The notes under the pieces: model-generated
Told to the model about the DNA's origin: nothing
The model's input: the letters and a program-made list of their open reading frames with translations, nothing else
Databases searched by the model: none
In this document: piece after piece, positions 26,384-37,600 of the stretch
How the letters are laid out: each line of letters starts with the position of its first letter
How positions within the stretch are numbered: position 1 is the stretch's first letter
Assembly: GCA_026014805.1 (NCBI GenBank)
Contig: JAOZHR010000002.1
Coordinates: 1 to 64,000, forward strand
DNA from: Candidatus Bathyarchaeota archaeon
GTDB taxonomy: Archaea; Thermoproteota; Bathyarchaeia; Bathyarchaeales; SOJC01
Direction: 5' to 3'
Length of the DNA: 64,000 bases
Made by a program: the position numbers and the translations under genes

Positions 26384-27397
26384 ATGGAAAAAACTCTTGG
26401 AACCTTTGAAAAATATCTTTACATTTGGATAGCTGTATGTATGATTGTAGGTTTAGTTTTGTCACAAGTGTTCCCAGCACTCAGTATTGCAATCAATAAT
26501 TGGCAAATATATGGAATCTCAATCCCTATCGGTATATGTTTGTTTTTAATGATGTATCCCGCTCTTCTGAATTTGCAAATGTCAGAATTGAAGAAATTAT
26601 CTAAGAATCCTAAACCAGTTATTTTAACTATTTTTTCGAATTGGATTGTTGCCCCGATTGTCACAGTAGTTTTGGCTTACATATTTCTACAAGGACATGA
26701 TCAACTTATTGTTTCCCTTATTTTGTTGGGATCTAGTCCTTGTACAGCAATGGTTTTAGTCTGGGGTTCTTTAGCTAGGGGAAATCAAGAGCAGAATATG
26801 ATCAATACAACGCTAAATACGTTAACAATCATGTTCCTATATGCCCCTGTTGTCTCTTTATTGACTGGAATTCAAGACATTCCAATCGATAGAATTGCAC
26901 TCTTGATTACAGTATTTGTTTTCATAGGAACCCCGTTAATACTTGGATATATCTCAAAAGAATACATTACTAAGAAAAGGGGGAAGAAATGGTTCCTTAA
27001 TGTTTATAGACCAAGAGTTGGAAAAATAGCAATACTTGCATTATTGACGACCCTAGTCGTTCTATTTTCTCTGAATGGGGATGTACTGGTAAAACATCCA
27101 GAGGAAATGATTTTAGTTTCAATTCCTTTGTTGGTAGGTTTCTCCATCGTGGTTGGATATAACTTGATTGTTACGAAAATGGCGGGTCTCAAATATAGAG
27201 AGGGAATAATAACCGTAATTATAGGTTCATCTAGCCATTTTGAAATTGCAATTGCATCGGCAATCGGTCTATATGGGTTGGGTTCTCTAGCTGCCTTAGG
27301 AACTACTATGGGATTGTTTTGGGAAGTCCCCATCATGCTTGGTCTTGTTTACCTAGGCAAAAAATTAAACGAGAGGGGATTTTGGGTAAAAGAATAA
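26384..27397 (+). CDS. acr3: Arsenite efflux permease Acr3
   Basis: A 337-aa transporter of the bile/arsenite/riboflavin (BART) superfamily with about ten membrane helices. The Acr3 signature with the essential Cys is seen in LLGSSPCTAMVLVWGSLARG (near residue 130), and GSSSHFEIAIASAI is the second conserved block. It extrudes As(III) using the proton gradient. One base pair separates it from arsR, so the two form an operon. No arsenate reductase gene is nearby. Confidence 0.88.
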   Translation: MEKTLGTFEKYLYIWIAVCMIVGLVLSQVFPALSIAINNWQIYGISIPIGICLFLMMYPALLNLQMSELKKLSKNPKPVILTIFSNWIVAPIVTVVLAYIFLQGHDQLIVSLILLGSSPCTAMVLVWGSLARGNQEQNMINTTLNTLTIMFLYAPVVSLLTGIQDIPIDRIALLITVFVFIGTPLILGYISKEYITKKRGKKWFLNVYRPRVGKIAILALLTTLVVLFSLNGDVLVKHPEEMILVSIPLLVGFSIVVGYNLIVTKMAGLKYREGIITVIIGSSSHFEIAIASAIGLYGLGSLAALGTTMGLFWEVPIMLGLVYLGKKLNERGFWVKE

Positions 27398-27584
27398 TCG
27401 ACTTGACTTTTTGCGCGTGCCCTGAACTGCACTTTGACTATTCGCACTCACATAATTGATGCTTGGGAATAGAAGTCTATTCTATCAGATTTTCTGTGCC
27501 TCTTCAGAGAAGTATTGTAAGAGGAGATGGAAGATTTAGGAAAGAAATCTATCAAGAAAAAGGACGGTGTAGGTTGGCGAGACT

Positions 27585-27935
27585 TTACTTGAATTGCCGG
27601 GTCATTGGTGGTGGGTGGTAGTGGAGAGTTCTAGAGGAGAGCACCTTACTTGACCGAATTGGCTGTGTTGGTTCCTGAAGTGTTTGCGGTACATACTTTC
27701 TAACGGTTTCTCTAAGCTTGAGTAAGAGGTTAGTGTTTCTAACAGGTTCTTGGGTTCGTGTCTCAGCTTCTATGGACTTAATGAAGCCTTTTGCAAGCTT
27801 AACCATGGCTCTAGCTTGTTTTTTCGTTAACTCTTCAGCTTGTCCTTCCTCAAGCTCTTTCACATATTCGTTGAGAACTTGAATTGCGTCTTCTCCTTTC
27901 AAAACGAGAATTTCAGGTTTGTAGTAAGGCTGCAT
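27585..27935 (-). CDS. Hypothetical helical protein
   Basis: About 116 aa, charged and helical (EDAIQVLNEYVKELEEGQAEELTKKQARAMVKLAKGFIKSIE), with a basic, Pro-rich, likely disordered tail. I see no known motif. I prefer the ATG at 27935, with GGTGGTGG upstream, over a GTG at 27947. Isolated. Confidence 0.45.
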   Translation of the reverse strand: MQPYYKPEILVLKGEDAIQVLNEYVKELEEGQAEELTKKQARAMVKLAKGFIKSIEAETRTQEPVRNTNLLLKLRETVRKYVPQTLQEPTQPIRSSKVLSSRTLHYHPPPMTRQFK

Positions 27936-28070
27936 TTCCACCACCACAAGAATATAGAACTATTTTCTAGAAATAAAAGTAGACTTCTGAAGTTTGAAGT
28001 ATATCAGTTTTCGATATGTGTGCACACTAAAACAAAAATGCAAAAGGGGAGGGGGGGGGGTCGGTAGCCT

Positions 28071-28370
28071 CTAATACTTGCCTTCAGAGAGTTTATCTCC
28101 AATGTAGTGAGCAAAACCAATTGCTACTAGAACGATTCCAAAAATGAATGCTAAAACACCCATTGCGGAGAACGGAAAGATTTCTACCTGCACTCTAACT
28201 TCCTCTGGTGTGAAAAATGCAAGATAACCTATAACTAAAGGAACAATGCCAGGTATAACTGCCATCCTATTACGTGTTTTCTTCTCTTTCCACCTCAGAA
28301 TCTGTATCTTAGCGAATATGTCTTTTATGAATCTAAAATACATGAGCAACATGCGTGAGCAATTTCGCAT
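28071..28370 (-). CDS. Hypothetical small membrane protein
   Basis: 99 aa: a basic amphipathic N-terminus (IQILRWKEKKTRNR) and two hydrophobic helices (VIPGIVPLVIGYLAFF and AMGVLAFIFGIVLVAIGFA) separated by a short polar loop. No catalytic motif. A run of ten G residues lies just beyond its 3' end (28051-28060). Confidence 0.5.
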   Translation of the reverse strand: MRNCSRMLLMYFRFIKDIFAKIQILRWKEKKTRNRMAVIPGIVPLVIGYLAFFTPEEVRVQVEIFPFSAMGVLAFIFGIVLVAIGFAHYIGDKLSEGKY

Positions 28371-28838
28371 AATTGATACTCAGGAAAAAAGAAGTGGTTG
28401 TTAGTGGCGAAAAGTCTCTAGTTTTTCTTTGACCGTTTAAGGCATCGCCAAGCGATGATTTTTCCCGTACAACCCCCATTTCCTGTACGTTTATCGTTCT
28501 ATCAGTCTAAAGTAGAATAATTATTGAAATCGGTCTTGGTGTATGACGTTACTCAATTTTGAGTAAAAGAGGGGGATATGTAAAACCTTCCACTTATGTT
28601 TGTTTGATCTTCCAATTGCAGGGCTTTCACTCGACTCCCTGTTTATATGAACGGTGGTTTGTAGTAATCAAAGAGAAGATCGGCTTGGACTTTTAATCAA
28701 CGACTCGGCAGTGAATTTTGTCTATATTTGTAGAAAGCATCATCCGAAAACTAGTAGATAAATTGGTGTTCTATGACTCGTGGATCTCATATATCAATAG
28801 AAAGATTTAAAAAAAACAGGAATAATATAAAATGGGTA
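28371..28838. other. Gene-free intergenic region with one copy of the CCCC-ATTT repeat
   Basis: No plausible gene. A copy of the short intergenic repeat family lies at 28457-28485 (GATTTTTCCCGTACAACCCC then CATTTCCTG). AT-rich promoter-like DNA occupies 28805-28835 before the 1313-aa gene. Confidence 0.4.
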
Positions 28839-28857
28839 TTGTATACCTTATATACAA
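28839..28857. promoter_or_regulatory. Perfect inverted repeat upstream of the 1313-aa secreted protein
   Basis: TTGTATA, five bases, then TATACAA: two perfect 7-bp arms, 19 bp before the start codon. A binding site for a dimeric regulator or a promoter element; the regulator is unknown. Confidence 0.45.
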
Positions 28858-28875
28858 GGGAGAAAAGAATGAAAT

Positions 28876-31800
28876 TTGAGGAAAATTACAGCTAGTCTTA
28901 TGGCTATACTAATGATAATGAGTTCAAGCATCACAATGGTTTATGCACTAGGTTTCTCTGGATCCGTTAAGATTGCAATATTAGATGCTTTAAATGAGAA
29001 CGTGCCAAACGCGAGCGATGTAGACATCTTGGTAATTGATGGTATATGGCTCGAAGGAAAGACAACATCTGGCGTGGAAGATCTTGAGAGCGGAATAAAG
29101 GAGATCACATCAGATGGAGTACCAACCATAATCATTGGTGGAAGCATCAATTTTGGCGAAATAGTGGATGATATCCTTGTACATACGGTAAACCAACCTT
29201 CAATAGTCAGCGCAATCAAAGTCTATCCGGAAAATCGGAAAAAACAAATTGACTTAATGCCAATGAGCCATAATCTTCGATTGCTGCAAAGTTCGGACAA
29301 AGGGTTTCTGCCAAGTGACCAACTTTTCATTAGTAGTAACCTATCCCTTCAAAGGGCATTAACAAAAGCTATGACTTGGGCTTACGATAGAGTCTGGAAC
29401 ACCCGTCTCCCAACACCTATCGCTACAGAAAATACTGCTCTGCCCTCAGTCTCTCCATCACCCTCTTCAATAGACGTTTTCCCCACATCAGGTGGCTCCG
29501 ATCCCGAATGGCTTTTCTTTGGCACAGTTACGTACTCTGAGGAGTGGGTGGATTACGGAAAGCTCGACATTACACAGAAATGGTATGTACTTGATGATGA
29601 TGACAGCAATACATATGACTGGTGGAATGTTGTTTTAGAAACGACATCTACCCCAGGCATTGTTGCATACACTGGCAGTGACTGGCGTACAGCAGATATA
29701 TGGAATTGGATGGATGCTGGTTACTTTGGTGATCTGAACCTCCTTGTTGATTATGGCCCACTAACAACAAGTGGGGTAAGCACTGTGAACTATGATATCG
29801 GCGTTCAAGCAGGACAAGATGGTGCCCGGGTCACCTGCGAAATGCCCGTAAGCTACTCGGCACAAAGTGTTCACATCTACAATCAAAGTGAACCTTCAAG
29901 ACAATTAGCCAAATGGTGGCACGATGTCCCAGAGCAAGAAGATAACGGAATGACCATTTATACAATAAAACCAGGCGCTACGGTAAGAGTGTTACCAATT
30001 GGACCTACGACTGTCTGCTCTTCATACAAAGTCCGATACATGAAACCTCGCCTTGGCTTTGGTTGGGTGTGGCCAGAAGAATTCACCTCAGACGAAATCC
30101 GATTTGGAACAATCCTGCCTTACAGTAGAAGCATCAATATATTTGTAGTAGAAGCTAGCGACTCGCCATTGTGGTGGGTCGGAGATGCCTTAAACGTTGA
30201 AGCCGGTGTAATAGATGCAATCATTGATGCCATGACTAACACGCGTGTGAAATTACCTAACGAGACTTTTAATGCTTGGGCAGTTTTGTCAAATGAGGTC
30301 TTATTGTCCTTAGTGGAAAATCCTCCACTTCGAGCTGTGTTTGTTAATGCTCATGGAGAGATTGTACCGATCCCGAGTCAGTATTTTGGTCCTTACGTGG
30401 AGATTACTTCACCTTCCGATGGAGCAACAATTTACTCAAATCCAACTGTAAACGCGATAGTTGTTCCACCTTCTGGACTGGGATTAGGAGGACAATGGCC
30501 ATCATATCCAAGGTGTCGATGGTACCGTCCTAGCACTGGTGACTACGGTGCTTGGCTGCAAATGTACTCTAGCGGAGGCGACAATTATTATCGAACGCTT
30601 AGCCTACCAGCTCACGATACCTACATTATCTATGTGGGTGCAATGTCCGCAGAAAACATGCTTACTATAGCTCACATAACTGTAAACCATCAATACAGTG
30701 GAGGAGGTTGCCCCTACATAAGTACTTGGGATGGCACACATTACATAGTTGATAACAATCTATTGCCAAGTGGATATTCCGATACGGATGTTATGGATTA
30801 TTATAAACTGCAACAGCCTTTGGTTCCCAATGGTGATATAGCCTCTCTCCAACTCAGTGAGTTAGAATGGGAACATGACTTTATCGACCAAGTCAAACTC
30901 CTAACAGTTGATCATAAAAGAAACGTTAAAGTCGCAGTGAGCCCGGAAGGGCAAATGTTAACATACCGCCGTCCCATTCTGCCTCTTACAGCCATTGATG
31001 ACGAAGGCAATAATGTTCGCTACCTTATCAAGCGTATTGACAAGAAATACTATCAGGGACATAATGGAAGCCATATCTTGCTGGATTTTGGGAACTTGAA
31101 CATCAGCAGTGGAGCAAAGCTTGTGTTGCGGACTGATAGACCACCACTTAAGGTGTCAATACATATTCAAGTCACCGATGAAGAAGGAAACTGGAACAAT
31201 GTTGCAACGATAATGACGAGAGAATATTGGGCGACAGACATTATTGATATGTCAGAACATCTACCAGATGCAAATGGCAGATTAAGAGTTCGCTTATACT
31301 TCACGGCTGAACATAAGCTAGACTTTGTAGGGTTAGATAAAAGCCCACAAGCAGCAATTGAAGTGAATAATGCAGAATTTATCTCTGCAACACATAGTGC
31401 CGGAATAAGAACAGCATACCAAAACATGCTCTGCAGCGATAATATATACGCTGAATTGACTCCTGGCTACTCTATTCAGATGAACTTTGTTCTTCCAATA
31501 AAAGAAAATATCACCGATGTCAGAGACTACATATTTTTAGTTGAAGGACGTTACAAGAAAGCAAGTTCCCCAATTGCATGCCTAGCCAATTGGCAAGATT
31601 GGTTTGCCGAACTAGAGAATAACGCCCGACAGTATGGATGGATATGGGCCAGCGTTGCCGGCTACTCAAGTTATTATTTCGGAAACTCGTGGTATTGGTC
31701 AATGTTCTCAGGCTACAACCCAACAGCTGATGGTAGACAGCCGCATGAAGAAGGACTAAAACAGTTCTTGCAGAAAGACGTGACTTGCAATTACCTTGAC

Positions 31801-32817
31801 GGGAACGAAGCGGAAAGGAAATACGACTTTAATAACGAAGGATTCCTTTTAACGTACACTGGTCTTGATGCCAATCAGTATGTAGGAGCAAGTCGACCAC
31901 TCCCCTGGAATGCTCCCCTTCCATATGACGCCTTAGGCTACGTTGACACAAGCACTGGCGACCATGTAACCGAGGCTATAACTATGAATACGTCAATACA
32001 AGGTGAATTTACGCTAACAGGACACTTTATACATAGTGGTTTGTCAATCGATGCTGATCAAGATGGAACTGGAAACACCACACAAGATGATTGGCTTAAA
32101 GGTTACATTGCTACTGCCCTAGCTATAGAAGAATCCAGAGCTCTTGTTACTCTTCCACGCGTCTTCAGACGTCATCCAACTGACCACACCATGGCCCCCC
32201 TAGTAACAATGCGACCTGGAAGCTGGAAATTTGATTATGATGAGTACGGCCACTATACACGAGTCTGGCTTATGTTTACTATAGGGGCATATTACACATG
32301 GTACCAACCTTATGGCTCGGATATAACGTATTTCCTGTCTCATACCGATTTCGATTTAAGTAGTGCCAATACAGACATACGCTTCACTATCAACACGGAA
32401 TCAACTGGACTTGATTTTGGTACAGGAAATGAACTAATGGATGACCTCAACTGGTGGGCCGCTGGAGTGTTGGTCGGATTGACTCCCGGCGTCGGTGTGT
32501 TTTTGGGAGGGGCTGTAGGTCTCATACCAATTATCAAAGAATATTGGAATCCAACTGAAGGCGACCAAACTGATTTAAACCATCATGTATGGGTAAATGG
32601 GACATGGGCAGATCCTGATTGGAACAATCGGGGGACGATGAGCTTCTTGGTAGAAGCAAGATTCTATGGATTAGAAGGACAAGGGGCAAGGTTGTACGAA
32701 TTCGACACAAAAATGACTTCTTGGGTAGGTTGGGAAGAAGCTGGCTTCTTTAACCATAATTGGAGATATCGTGCGATCCCTCACTTCACACAAGTAACAT
32801 ATAATGTAACTTGGTAG
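28876..32817 (+). CDS. Very large secreted protein (1313 aa)
   Basis: A TTG start gives MRKITASLMAILMIMSSSIT, a clear signal peptide; later ATGs would remove its basic end. The mature chain is acidic, rich in Trp, Tyr and Ser/Thr. Around residue 510 is an Ig-like segment beginning ITSPSDGATIYSNPTV. Around residue 610 a block (GGGCPYISTWDGTHYIVDNN, then DYYKLQQPLVPNGDIASLQL) marks a beta-domain type I associate with large archaeal exported proteins. There is no clear C-terminal anchor. The next gene starts 3 bp on and codes for a membrane-anchored partner. Function unknown; an extracellular binding or structural role is likely. Confidence 0.65.
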   Translation: MRKITASLMAILMIMSSSITMVYALGFSGSVKIAILDALNENVPNASDVDILVIDGIWLEGKTTSGVEDLESGIKEITSDGVPTIIIGGSINFGEIVDDILVHTVNQPSIVSAIKVYPENRKKQIDLMPMSHNLRLLQSSDKGFLPSDQLFISSNLSLQRALTKAMTWAYDRVWNTRLPTPIATENTALPSVSPSPSSIDVFPTSGGSDPEWLFFGTVTYSEEWVDYGKLDITQKWYVLDDDDSNTYDWWNVVLETTSTPGIVAYTGSDWRTADIWNWMDAGYFGDLNLLVDYGPLTTSGVSTVNYDIGVQAGQDGARVTCEMPVSYSAQSVHIYNQSEPSRQLAKWWHDVPEQEDNGMTIYTIKPGATVRVLPIGPTTVCSSYKVRYMKPRLGFGWVWPEEFTSDEIRFGTILPYSRSINIFVVEASDSPLWWVGDALNVEAGVIDAIIDAMTNTRVKLPNETFNAWAVLSNEVLLSLVENPPLRAVFVNAHGEIVPIPSQYFGPYVEITSPSDGATIYSNPTVNAIVVPPSGLGLGGQWPSYPRCRWYRPSTGDYGAWLQMYSSGGDNYYRTLSLPAHDTYIIYVGAMSAENMLTIAHITVNHQYSGGGCPYISTWDGTHYIVDNNLLPSGYSDTDVMDYYKLQQPLVPNGDIASLQLSELEWEHDFIDQVKLLTVDHKRNVKVAVSPEGQMLTYRRPILPLTAIDDEGNNVRYLIKRIDKKYYQGHNGSHILLDFGNLNISSGAKLVLRTDRPPLKVSIHIQVTDEEGNWNNVATIMTREYWATDIIDMSEHLPDANGRLRVRLYFTAEHKLDFVGLDKSPQAAIEVNNAEFISATHSAGIRTAYQNMLCSDNIYAELTPGYSIQMNFVLPIKENITDVRDYIFLVEGRYKKASSPIACLANWQDWFAELENNARQYGWIWASVAGYSSYYFGNSWYWSMFSGYNPTADGRQPHEEGLKQFLQKDVTCNYLDGNEAERKYDFNNEGFLLTYTGLDANQYVGASRPLPWNAPLPYDALGYVDTSTGDHVTEAITMNTSIQGEFTLTGHFIHSGLSIDADQDGTGNTTQDDWLKGYIATALAIEESRALVTLPRVFRRHPTDHTMAPLVTMRPGSWKFDYDEYGHYTRVWLMFTIGAYYTWYQPYGSDITYFLSHTDFDLSSANTDIRFTINTESTGLDFGTGNELMDDLNWWAAGVLVGLTPGVGVFLGGAVGLIPIIKEYWNPTEGDQTDLNHHVWVNGTWADPDWNNRGTMSFLVEARFYGLEGQGARLYEFDTKMTSWVGWEEAGFFNHNWRYRAIPHFTQVTYNVTW

Positions 32818-32820
32818 ACA

Positions 32821-34239
32821 ATGACAAGCTCAAAGATTGCCGCATTAGTGTCTTTCCTCATTTTCCTCCTTTTTTTGAGCCTCGGTATGTATTTTAACTT
32901 TGAAGTGTTAAATGAAACCAGAAAATCCCTTTTAGTAAAAAGAATGAGCCTTCTACAGGTAAGTGACATTGGCGCATTTCGACATTTCGACTATATTCCC
33001 GCTGGCGGTTATCTCACCGAACTGGCATACGTTAACGCACCAATTACTGCAAAGGCATTAGCATCTCTTAAAGCTCTAAATGGGCTAGAATACGTGAACG
33101 TCAATGATTCCCTAGATTACATTTCTCTTAAACAACACCCGCAAGAGGGAGGATTCGGAATATATTATGGTTATGATGGCACTCACCTAGGACTGGATCT
33201 TGGTTCTACATACTTTGTTGTTCACAACTTAAATCTCATTAACAAATTGGACACGCTAAACCAGACTTCGTTAATAAATTTTGTTCTGGTTAGATATAAC
33301 ACTTCACTAGGCGCTTTCCACGAACTCGTGACAGAAGCTTACAATAAATCATATGCTCTTTCTGCTTTCGGCATGTCCTTTACTCATTATGAACATGAAA
33401 TGGCTTATTCAATCCCGAATATCATAAGCACGTTCCTCGGAGTATCTATTCTAGCAGATCTAGACGCACTTCACAGGATAAATACAACAAGAACCCTTGA
33501 ATGGGTCAATCAATGCAAGACATCAGATGGACTATTTGAACCATTCCCTAATGCCAGTTATTCCACTCTCCCACCATGGTCACCGCTGAAAACTAATCCT
33601 TTCGACATAGATGTAAAAGGAACCGGGACACCATACATTTATGCCGCAATTGGAACTTTGAACGCTTTTAACCGCCTAGATTCTCTAAGCCAACAAGATA
33701 AACAGAACATTAAAGAGTATTTAATATCATGCCAATCGAACAATGGCATGTTTTACATGCACTCAAATGAAAGATTTGACAAACACTCAAGATGGACTGA
33801 ATATGCAATCATGTCTCTTTACCAAATCGACATGCTTAGCGAAGCAGAGGAAAACGTGCAAAAAACAGTAAATTACATCATCCAAAAGCAAATTCTAGAG
33901 CTTGATAATAAGCTCCTGTTTCCCGGACCACAAGACACGGCCTATGGTTTTTTCTCGTTAGGAGGAAGCGACTTATTGGGAGACACAAACATAGCCGTTC
34001 TCATTCTTAACACTACAAAAAGTCTCTCCACGCTCGACAAACCTACCCCAATATCCTTTCTAACTATACGCAACATTCTCCTACTCTCACTTATAGCGCC
34101 AAGTATCCTTGCGATTAGTCTAATATGGCGACGGTTTTACCAAAAAATCGGTAAGAACAATGAGGGTTGGAACGAACAACACGCAATTTTGCAGTGGTGC
34201 GCGTACTCTTTGAAAACGTATGCGGAAAGAGGGGTTTGA
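32821..34239 (+). CDS. Membrane-anchored alpha/alpha-toroid protein (prenyltransferase/squalene-cyclase repeat fold)
   Basis: A 472-aa protein with an N-terminal membrane helix (IAALVSFLIFLLFLSLGMYF), an exterior domain and a C-terminal helix (ILLLSLIAPSILAISLIW) before a basic tail. The outer domain contains repeats such as ALASLKALNGLEYV, EWVNQCKTSDGLFEPFPN, YLISCQSNNGMF and AAIGTLNAFNRLDSL, the QW-like alpha-hairpin pattern of terpenoid cyclases and protein prenyltransferases. No cyclase DxDD motif is seen, so a binding rather than catalytic role is likely. It is coupled to the 1313-aa gene (3-bp gap). Confidence 0.6.
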   Translation: MTSSKIAALVSFLIFLLFLSLGMYFNFEVLNETRKSLLVKRMSLLQVSDIGAFRHFDYIPAGGYLTELAYVNAPITAKALASLKALNGLEYVNVNDSLDYISLKQHPQEGGFGIYYGYDGTHLGLDLGSTYFVVHNLNLINKLDTLNQTSLINFVLVRYNTSLGAFHELVTEAYNKSYALSAFGMSFTHYEHEMAYSIPNIISTFLGVSILADLDALHRINTTRTLEWVNQCKTSDGLFEPFPNASYSTLPPWSPLKTNPFDIDVKGTGTPYIYAAIGTLNAFNRLDSLSQQDKQNIKEYLISCQSNNGMFYMHSNERFDKHSRWTEYAIMSLYQIDMLSEAEENVQKTVNYIIQKQILELDNKLLFPGPQDTAYGFFSLGGSDLLGDTNIAVLILNTTKSLSTLDKPTPISFLTIRNILLLSLIAPSILAISLIWRRFYQKIGKNNEGWNEQHAILQWCAYSLKTYAERGV

Positions 34240-34431
34240 TGTTCTTTAGAAAACATGAAATGTGCAGAAGAGAAGGCGTGAAGGCGGTAAAAACGACATT
34301 GTTGCTTTTCTAGTTCGGCAGTGGAGATATCTCCCGCACACCCCATTTTTTCTGTTTTGCATTCATCGAAATAGAACTTTCTTTCAAAAACAATAATAAC
34401 TTCTCTTTCACATCTTACTTAGGGAGAAAGA
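34240..34431. other. Short intergenic region holding a CCCC-ATTTTTT repeat copy
   Basis: The repeat GATATCTCCCGCACACCCC followed by ATTTTTTCTG lies at 34326-34354, about 87 bp after the preceding stop codon, where its T-tract could end transcription. Confidence 0.45.
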
Positions 34432-34647
34432 GTGAAAAAAGGCGGTCTCAACTATTGTGTTCACTTCTCATTAGTGTGGGCACTTAGCATTCAACCAGTC
34501 AACACATTGACAAGAGCATTCGACGTTGGTACAGAGAACCCAAGTGCATTTGCCCCTTTTCTTCTAGGAATGCAGAATAATGTTCCAGAATCATTATTAA
34601 CACACCAGAGACCCATTGTTATGTTGAGAAAGGAGAAAAAGGAATGA
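34432..34647 (+). CDS. Possible 71-aa upstream ORF coupled to the surface-protein gene
   Basis: The GTG start at 34432 follows AGGGAGAAAG. The stop TGA overlaps the next ATG (ATGA), the arrangement of coupled archaeal genes. The peptide is unremarkable (a weak hydrophobic stretch, then basic KEKKE) and I know no homologue. It could instead be untranslated leader of the long surface-protein gene. Confidence 0.3.
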   Translation: MKKGGLNYCVHFSLVWALSIQPVNTLTRAFDVGTENPSAFAPFLLGMQNNVPESLLTHQRPIVMLRKEKKE

Positions 34648-37600
34648 AACCGAAGATGGAGAAAGCTTTTAGCATATTGCTTACTTCGACTCTTTTGCTC
34701 AGTTTATTGATGGTAGCTACACCTAAAGTGTCTGCACAAACGACGGTTGTCAGATTCTATCCTCAACCATCACCACAAGCCGAAATTACGAGTAACGGTC
34801 AAGAGTTCACCGTTGCTTGTGTAATCGAGGACGTTTCAGACCTTGCAGGTTTGGACATTCAAATAGCGTGGAACACGACTTACCTTCAATACGTAAGTCA
34901 CATCAAGACTATGTCTGTTGAAGACTATCCAACTGTTCAACCGCCATGCCCCTACGCAGGAATTATCCACGATCCGACATCGACGCTTAAAGACGTGGTT
35001 GAAAACGTACCAGGAACTTATTGGGCTGCCTTAGCCACCCTTGGAGGTCCATCCTTCGACGGTAGCGGAACAGCCTTCGTAATGACTTTCAGGGCAATCA
35101 ACCTGCCCTTCGGCGATCCCACCGCGTTCTTCTACACGTACCTGAACCTCACAGCAGTCGACCTTGCCGCAGGCGCTGGTGGTTCCATCGACCACATAAG
35201 AGAGGATGGTGTGATTAAACACTGGTATCGGCAACCATGTATTCCTTCGTGGCCTCTGCTGAAGATAGACCCAGCATCCTACGAAGGCACTTCAGTTGGT
35301 GAAGTATTCACATATAGTGTATGGCTGCTAGGAGAAGGCGGCACCCACTTGGATCCCTTCTGGGACGTCGGCGGAATCGACGTGTACATGAACTTCGACC
35401 CAACCTTGATAGAGGCGATAGACGCAAGTGTTGACCCTGACGGAACGTTCGAGGCCTTCTGGCCTAACGGCATCTTTGAACTTGCGAAGGACATTGACAA
35501 CGGTGTAGGAATAGTACATGTTAGCTTCTTAGGATATGGTGAACCCCACATTGCTCCATATGGGCAGATAAGAATGTTCAGCGTTGACTTCAACGTAACC
35601 TACGAGTCAACAGAGTTCCCGCCGTCAACTGCCCCCATCGCATTGAAGAACCCAACAATGTACACAGGCGCACATACATTCGACTCAATCGGTGGACCAA
35701 TCATTATTGCAAACCCAGTGGGCACAACCTATTATGAACTGGCTCCAGACTACTTAGCTGGACCGTTCGAGATGCTCAGTTGGGAGGACAACGGCGACGG
35801 CGTGCTTAGCCCAAGCGACCAACTCATACTACTCGACACAACCACCGGCTTCTACTTCGACTACGACCTAGAAGAAATAACCGGCACCCTCAACCTTACA
35901 CAGCAACCCTACCAAACAGTTGAAGACTACATTTGGCCTACAAGCTTCGGTCCAGACAACCTAGCCAACAACGGGTTGCCAGGAAGGTACGTGGGAACCG
36001 ACGACCCGTACAACGGCTTCGGCGTCCCCTACTGGACAGGTAACTTCTCAATGCCAGGGCTTTCCTCTGTGAACAGCATTACTGTACATGCTCTGCCCTT
36101 CACAGCTGACGAGTACACTTACACTCTAACTGCAGGTGTAGACTACATTGCCTATCCTGATGAAGACCTAATTGAGCTGCTTACACCAGTTGACGTGCCA
36201 ATAATCAACGAGCATTGGAAGGACGGTGTCAACAACACCCTACGCGGTTGGCCTTGGATCCTTTACTTAGCCAGCGGCATCGAGAATGTAACAGTCCACT
36301 TCCCGAACTGCACCACTAGACCAGCTCGTAACTGTGGCTACGCTCAGCCGCCACCATCTGAGTGGTGGTATGACCCTGACTGGGCGTGGGAGCTTGAAGG
36401 CTGGTGGTGTTTGGGATACTACCCAACTCTTTGGAGTTGGCCCACAGGCTCAGAATGGTGGATCAACTACACCGCCGCGTCGTACTTGTCAGTAGACTTC
36501 AACGCTGAACCAGACCCTAGCCAACGATACATACAGTTCCGCGGCAGCTACGAAAACTTTCTAGTGTGGCTCACACGCCCCATTGGTGGCGAATTTGACG
36601 AGGAGTATCCACATTCTTGGAGAGACTACGCTGTTGTAGGCTGGACCGACAGCGACACCAACACACTGGTTAATCCCTCCGACTACTTAGAATTCTTCGA
36701 ACATGACATCGGTGAAAACCGAACATACCATGTGGAAGGCATCGGTATAGACTTGTACACCAGCAGAAACCCATGGATATGCGAAGACGATCCAACAGAT
36801 CCGTTCTTCGGCGTGGTGCCCATAGTGCAAGTTGCCGGGTTCCCGCATCCAGAACGTGACTACTGCCCATGGCACAACAAAGAATATTCAGTACATCTAC
36901 CGCACGTGGTAGAAGATGCTACATACACAGCACCCTACAAGGCTCTAGGCGGCTTCATCGACGTCTACACGCAATATCCAGCGCCATTCGGCGGACAAGG
37001 CAAAGACAAATCAAGCGACATGTTCTGGCCGCAGAAGAACGTAATGCTCTGCGCCAACGTAACGTACGCTGGCTGGCCCGAACAGAACAAGGACGTTGCC
37101 TTCGAGGTTAAATATCCAAACGGCGAAGTCTTCACAATCCTATACAATAGAACAAATGAATACGGTGTAGCCTGTGTCAAACTAAGACTACCATGGCCAT
37201 GTGACGATCCAGAGACAATCTTTGGAAGATGGAATGTCTGGGCCACAGTTGACGTTGCCTGCATAATAGTAAACGACACTCTCGAGTTCAAGTACGACTA
37301 CAAAGTCAACATATGGAACGTTGAGACAGACAAGGAAGAGTACATGCACTGTGAAAACATCGAAATCACAATACATTACGCAAGCTACATGATTCAAAAG
37401 GAACTATCCGGCAAACCCAACAACATAACGTTCACTGTTACAGTTGTTGACGCGTCAGGTGTACCATTCGGCTTCGATTACATTGTTGTCGCACTAGGAA
37501 CAGATAACATGAATGACTGGTGTATGTACTTAAGCGGAACAGTCGTGCTCACTGTACATGTGGTGAAGTGGGCTCGTCCACCAATGGGAACAATATACGT

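Noticed and set aside
28041-28060. G-quadruplex or regulatory G-run
   Set aside because: A single G10 tract next to GGGGA does not give four separated G-runs with confidence; it may be an assembly-prone homopolymer.
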